This document shows positions 41,801 to 44,800 of a stretch of DNA of 64,000 nucleotides, piece after piece; within the stretch, counting starts at the first letter, position 1, and every line of letters starts with the position of its first letter. A program made the position numbers and the translations under genes. The DNA comes from Rugalucina vietnamica (lineage: Eukaryota > Mollusca > Bivalvia > Lucinida > Lucinidae), in contig OZ024876.1 in assembly GCA_964017185.1 (NCBI GenBank), positions 30,529,778-30,593,777 of the forward strand. The letters run 5' to 3'. The notes beneath the pieces are model-generated. The model worked only from the letters and a program-made list of their open reading frames with translations, ran no database searches and had not been told where the DNA came from.

Positions 41801-44800
41801 TTAAAACACAAAACAAAGCTCTTGGAATAAGATCTGGCCCCAAGATTATGAAACTTTTTTCATGCTCAGCTCAGCTGAGACTAAAATTTATTCTGCTCAA
41901 AAATGTTAAACAAGTAGCCCAAGGGCAGCGATCGCTCACCTGAAAGTCAATAAGTACAGTCACTGGACAAAGTAGTTGGGGTTTTTACCATATATGGGTA
42001 TGGTGGCCATCTTGGTCATGTTACCTTGAAACCCTACTTACTTCAGCAGAAGATCTCTTGTCCGCCATTTTGGTTCACTTGAAAAAATCATCATACAAGG
42101 CCAGGGTCCTATAATGGTGCCCATGCAGATGCATGCAATATAGATGGAAAAAGGGCTGCTGATGTTGCCGCAACTGATATGGCAAAAAGTGTCATTAAAG
42201 CTCAAACGAAACTTAGCCTAAAATGTATATCTGCCAGAATTGTTAAGAAGCACAGGATAGACTACCAATACAAAATTCCAGATTCTCTTCATGACTTTAT
42301 CAAAACTCATTAACTCAAGTTCATGACAATGGATTTAAAGTTGTTGAATGTTTTTGTATGCTATTAAAATGAGAAGATTTTTAAAGGTTTTTGCTATTTA
42401 TAGCCATGGTGGCCATCTTGGTCATGTAACCTTGACCATTTATACAAACTTTCATTCCCTCTTCCTAAGGATGCTCCACATAAAGTTTGGCTTTGATTGG
42501 CCAAGCGGTTTCAGAGAAGATGTTTGAATATTTTGGTTATATACACGTATATAGCCCTGGGACAGGGGCAGACAAACCCCCTGGGCCCAAAATATTTTCG
42601 TGAACATAAATCTTCTGTCCATTTGCTCATTCCTAGCAAGTTTTCTGCCATTAAATGACATTTCCTATTTTTTTCCCATTCAAATGCATGGGCGACCTAA
42701 GGTGACCTTGCTGTAAAAAAAGGTCAAGGTCATCCCAGGGTCATGATTTATACAAACCTTGTAGAGCTCTATTGCCTGATGCTTCATAGTGCCAAGTTTC
42801 AAAATGATAGGCCTTCTGGTTCTGGAGAAGAAGACTTTTAAAGGTTTTTACTATTTATAGCCCTGGCGGCCATCTTGGCCATGTGACCTTGACCATTTAT
42901 ACAAACTTTCATTCCCCCTTCCTAAGGATGCTCCACATGAAATTTGAAATTGATTGGTCAAGCGGTTTCAGAGAAGAAGATGATTGACCAGAGGACCAAT
43001 GGTCCTGTAAACGCTCACCTGAGACCTGAGATATATATATATGAACTTGTTAGACTAGAATGGTACAATGCATGTATATAACCCTAGGGCAGGGTCAGAA
43101 TAACTCCTGGAGTCAATGTCTTTTTCAAATCATAAAAATTCAGTCCATTTGCCAATTAACTGCAAGTTTTGTCCTTCAAATGACATTTTAACAATTTTCT
43201 CCATTCAAATGCATGGGCGATCTAAGTTGACCTTGCCGTGAAATAGGTCAAGGTCATCCCGGTGTCATGATTTATACACTATAGAGAAATTTTGTAGACC
43301 TCCGTTCCTTAATGCTTCATGCCAAGTTTCAAAATCATAGGCCTTCTGGTTCTGAAGAAGAAGATTTTTAATTTTTTTTTGCTATTTATAGCCATGGCGG
43401 CCATCTTGGTCATGTGACCTTGACCATTTATATAAACTTTCATTTCCTCTTCCTAAGGATGCTCCACATAAAGTTTGGCTTTGATTGGCCAAGCAGTTTC
43501 TGAGAAAAAACTGTTTGAATATTATGGTCATCTACATGTATATAGCTCCGGGGCATGGGCAGACAACCCCTGGGCCTAAAATATTTTCATAAGCATAAAT
43601 CTTCTGCCCATTTGCTCATTCCTAGCAAGTTTTCTGCCATTACATGACATTTTCCTATTTTTTCCCATTCAAATGCATGGGCAACCCAAGTTGACCTTGC
43701 CGTAAAATAGGTCAAGGTCATCCCAGGGTCATGATTTATATAAACTTTGTAGAGCTCCATTCCGAGATGCTTCATACCAAGTTTCAAAATCATAGGCCTT
43801 CTGGTTCTGAAGAAGAAGATTTTTAAACATTTTTGCTATTAATAGCCATGGCAGCCATCTTGGTCATGCGACCTTGACCATTTATACAAACTTTCATTCC
43901 CTCTTCCTAAGGATGCTCCACAAAAAGTTTGGCTTTGATTGGCTTAGCGATTTCAGAGAAGAAGATGTTTCAATATTATGGTCATATACATGTATATAGC
44001 CCCGGGGCAGGGGCAGACAACCCCCTGGGCCCAAAATATTTTCTTAAACATAAATCTTCTGTCCATTTGCTCATTTCTAGCATGTTTTCTGTCATTTAAT
44101 TACATTTTCCTATTTTTCCCATTCCAATGCATGGGAGACCTAAGTTGACCTTGCCGTAAAATAGGTCAAGGTCATCCCAGGGTCATGATTTATATAAACT
44201 TTGTAGAGCTCCCAGATGCTTCATACCAAGTTTCAAAATCATAGGCCTTCTGGTTCTGAAGAAGAAGATTTTTAAATGTTTTTGCTATTTATAACCCTGG
44301 GGGCCATCTTAGTCATGTGACCTTGACCATTTATATAAACTTTCATTCCCCCTTCCCAAGGATGCTCCACATGAAGTTTGGCTTTGATTGGCCTAGCAGT
44401 TTCAGAGAAGAAGCTGTTTGAATATTATGGCCATATACATGTATATAGCCCCAGGGCAGGGGCAGACAACCCCACAGGGGCTAAAATTTTCCATTAACAT
44501 TAATCTTCTGTCCATTTGCCTATTCCCAGTAAGTTTTACCCATTAAATAGCATTTTACCATTTTTTCCCATTCAAATGCATTGGCGACTTAAGTTGACCT
44601 TGCAGTAAAATAGGTCAAGGTCATCCTAGGGTCATGATTTATATAAACTATGATGGGCCCGTGTCTCCGATGCTACATACCAAGTTTCGTGGAAATCGGC
44701 CCACTTGTTCTGGAGAAGAAGATTTTTAAAGGTTTTTTGCTATTTATAGCCATGGCGGCCATCTTGGTCATGTGACCTGGACCATTTATATAAACTTTCG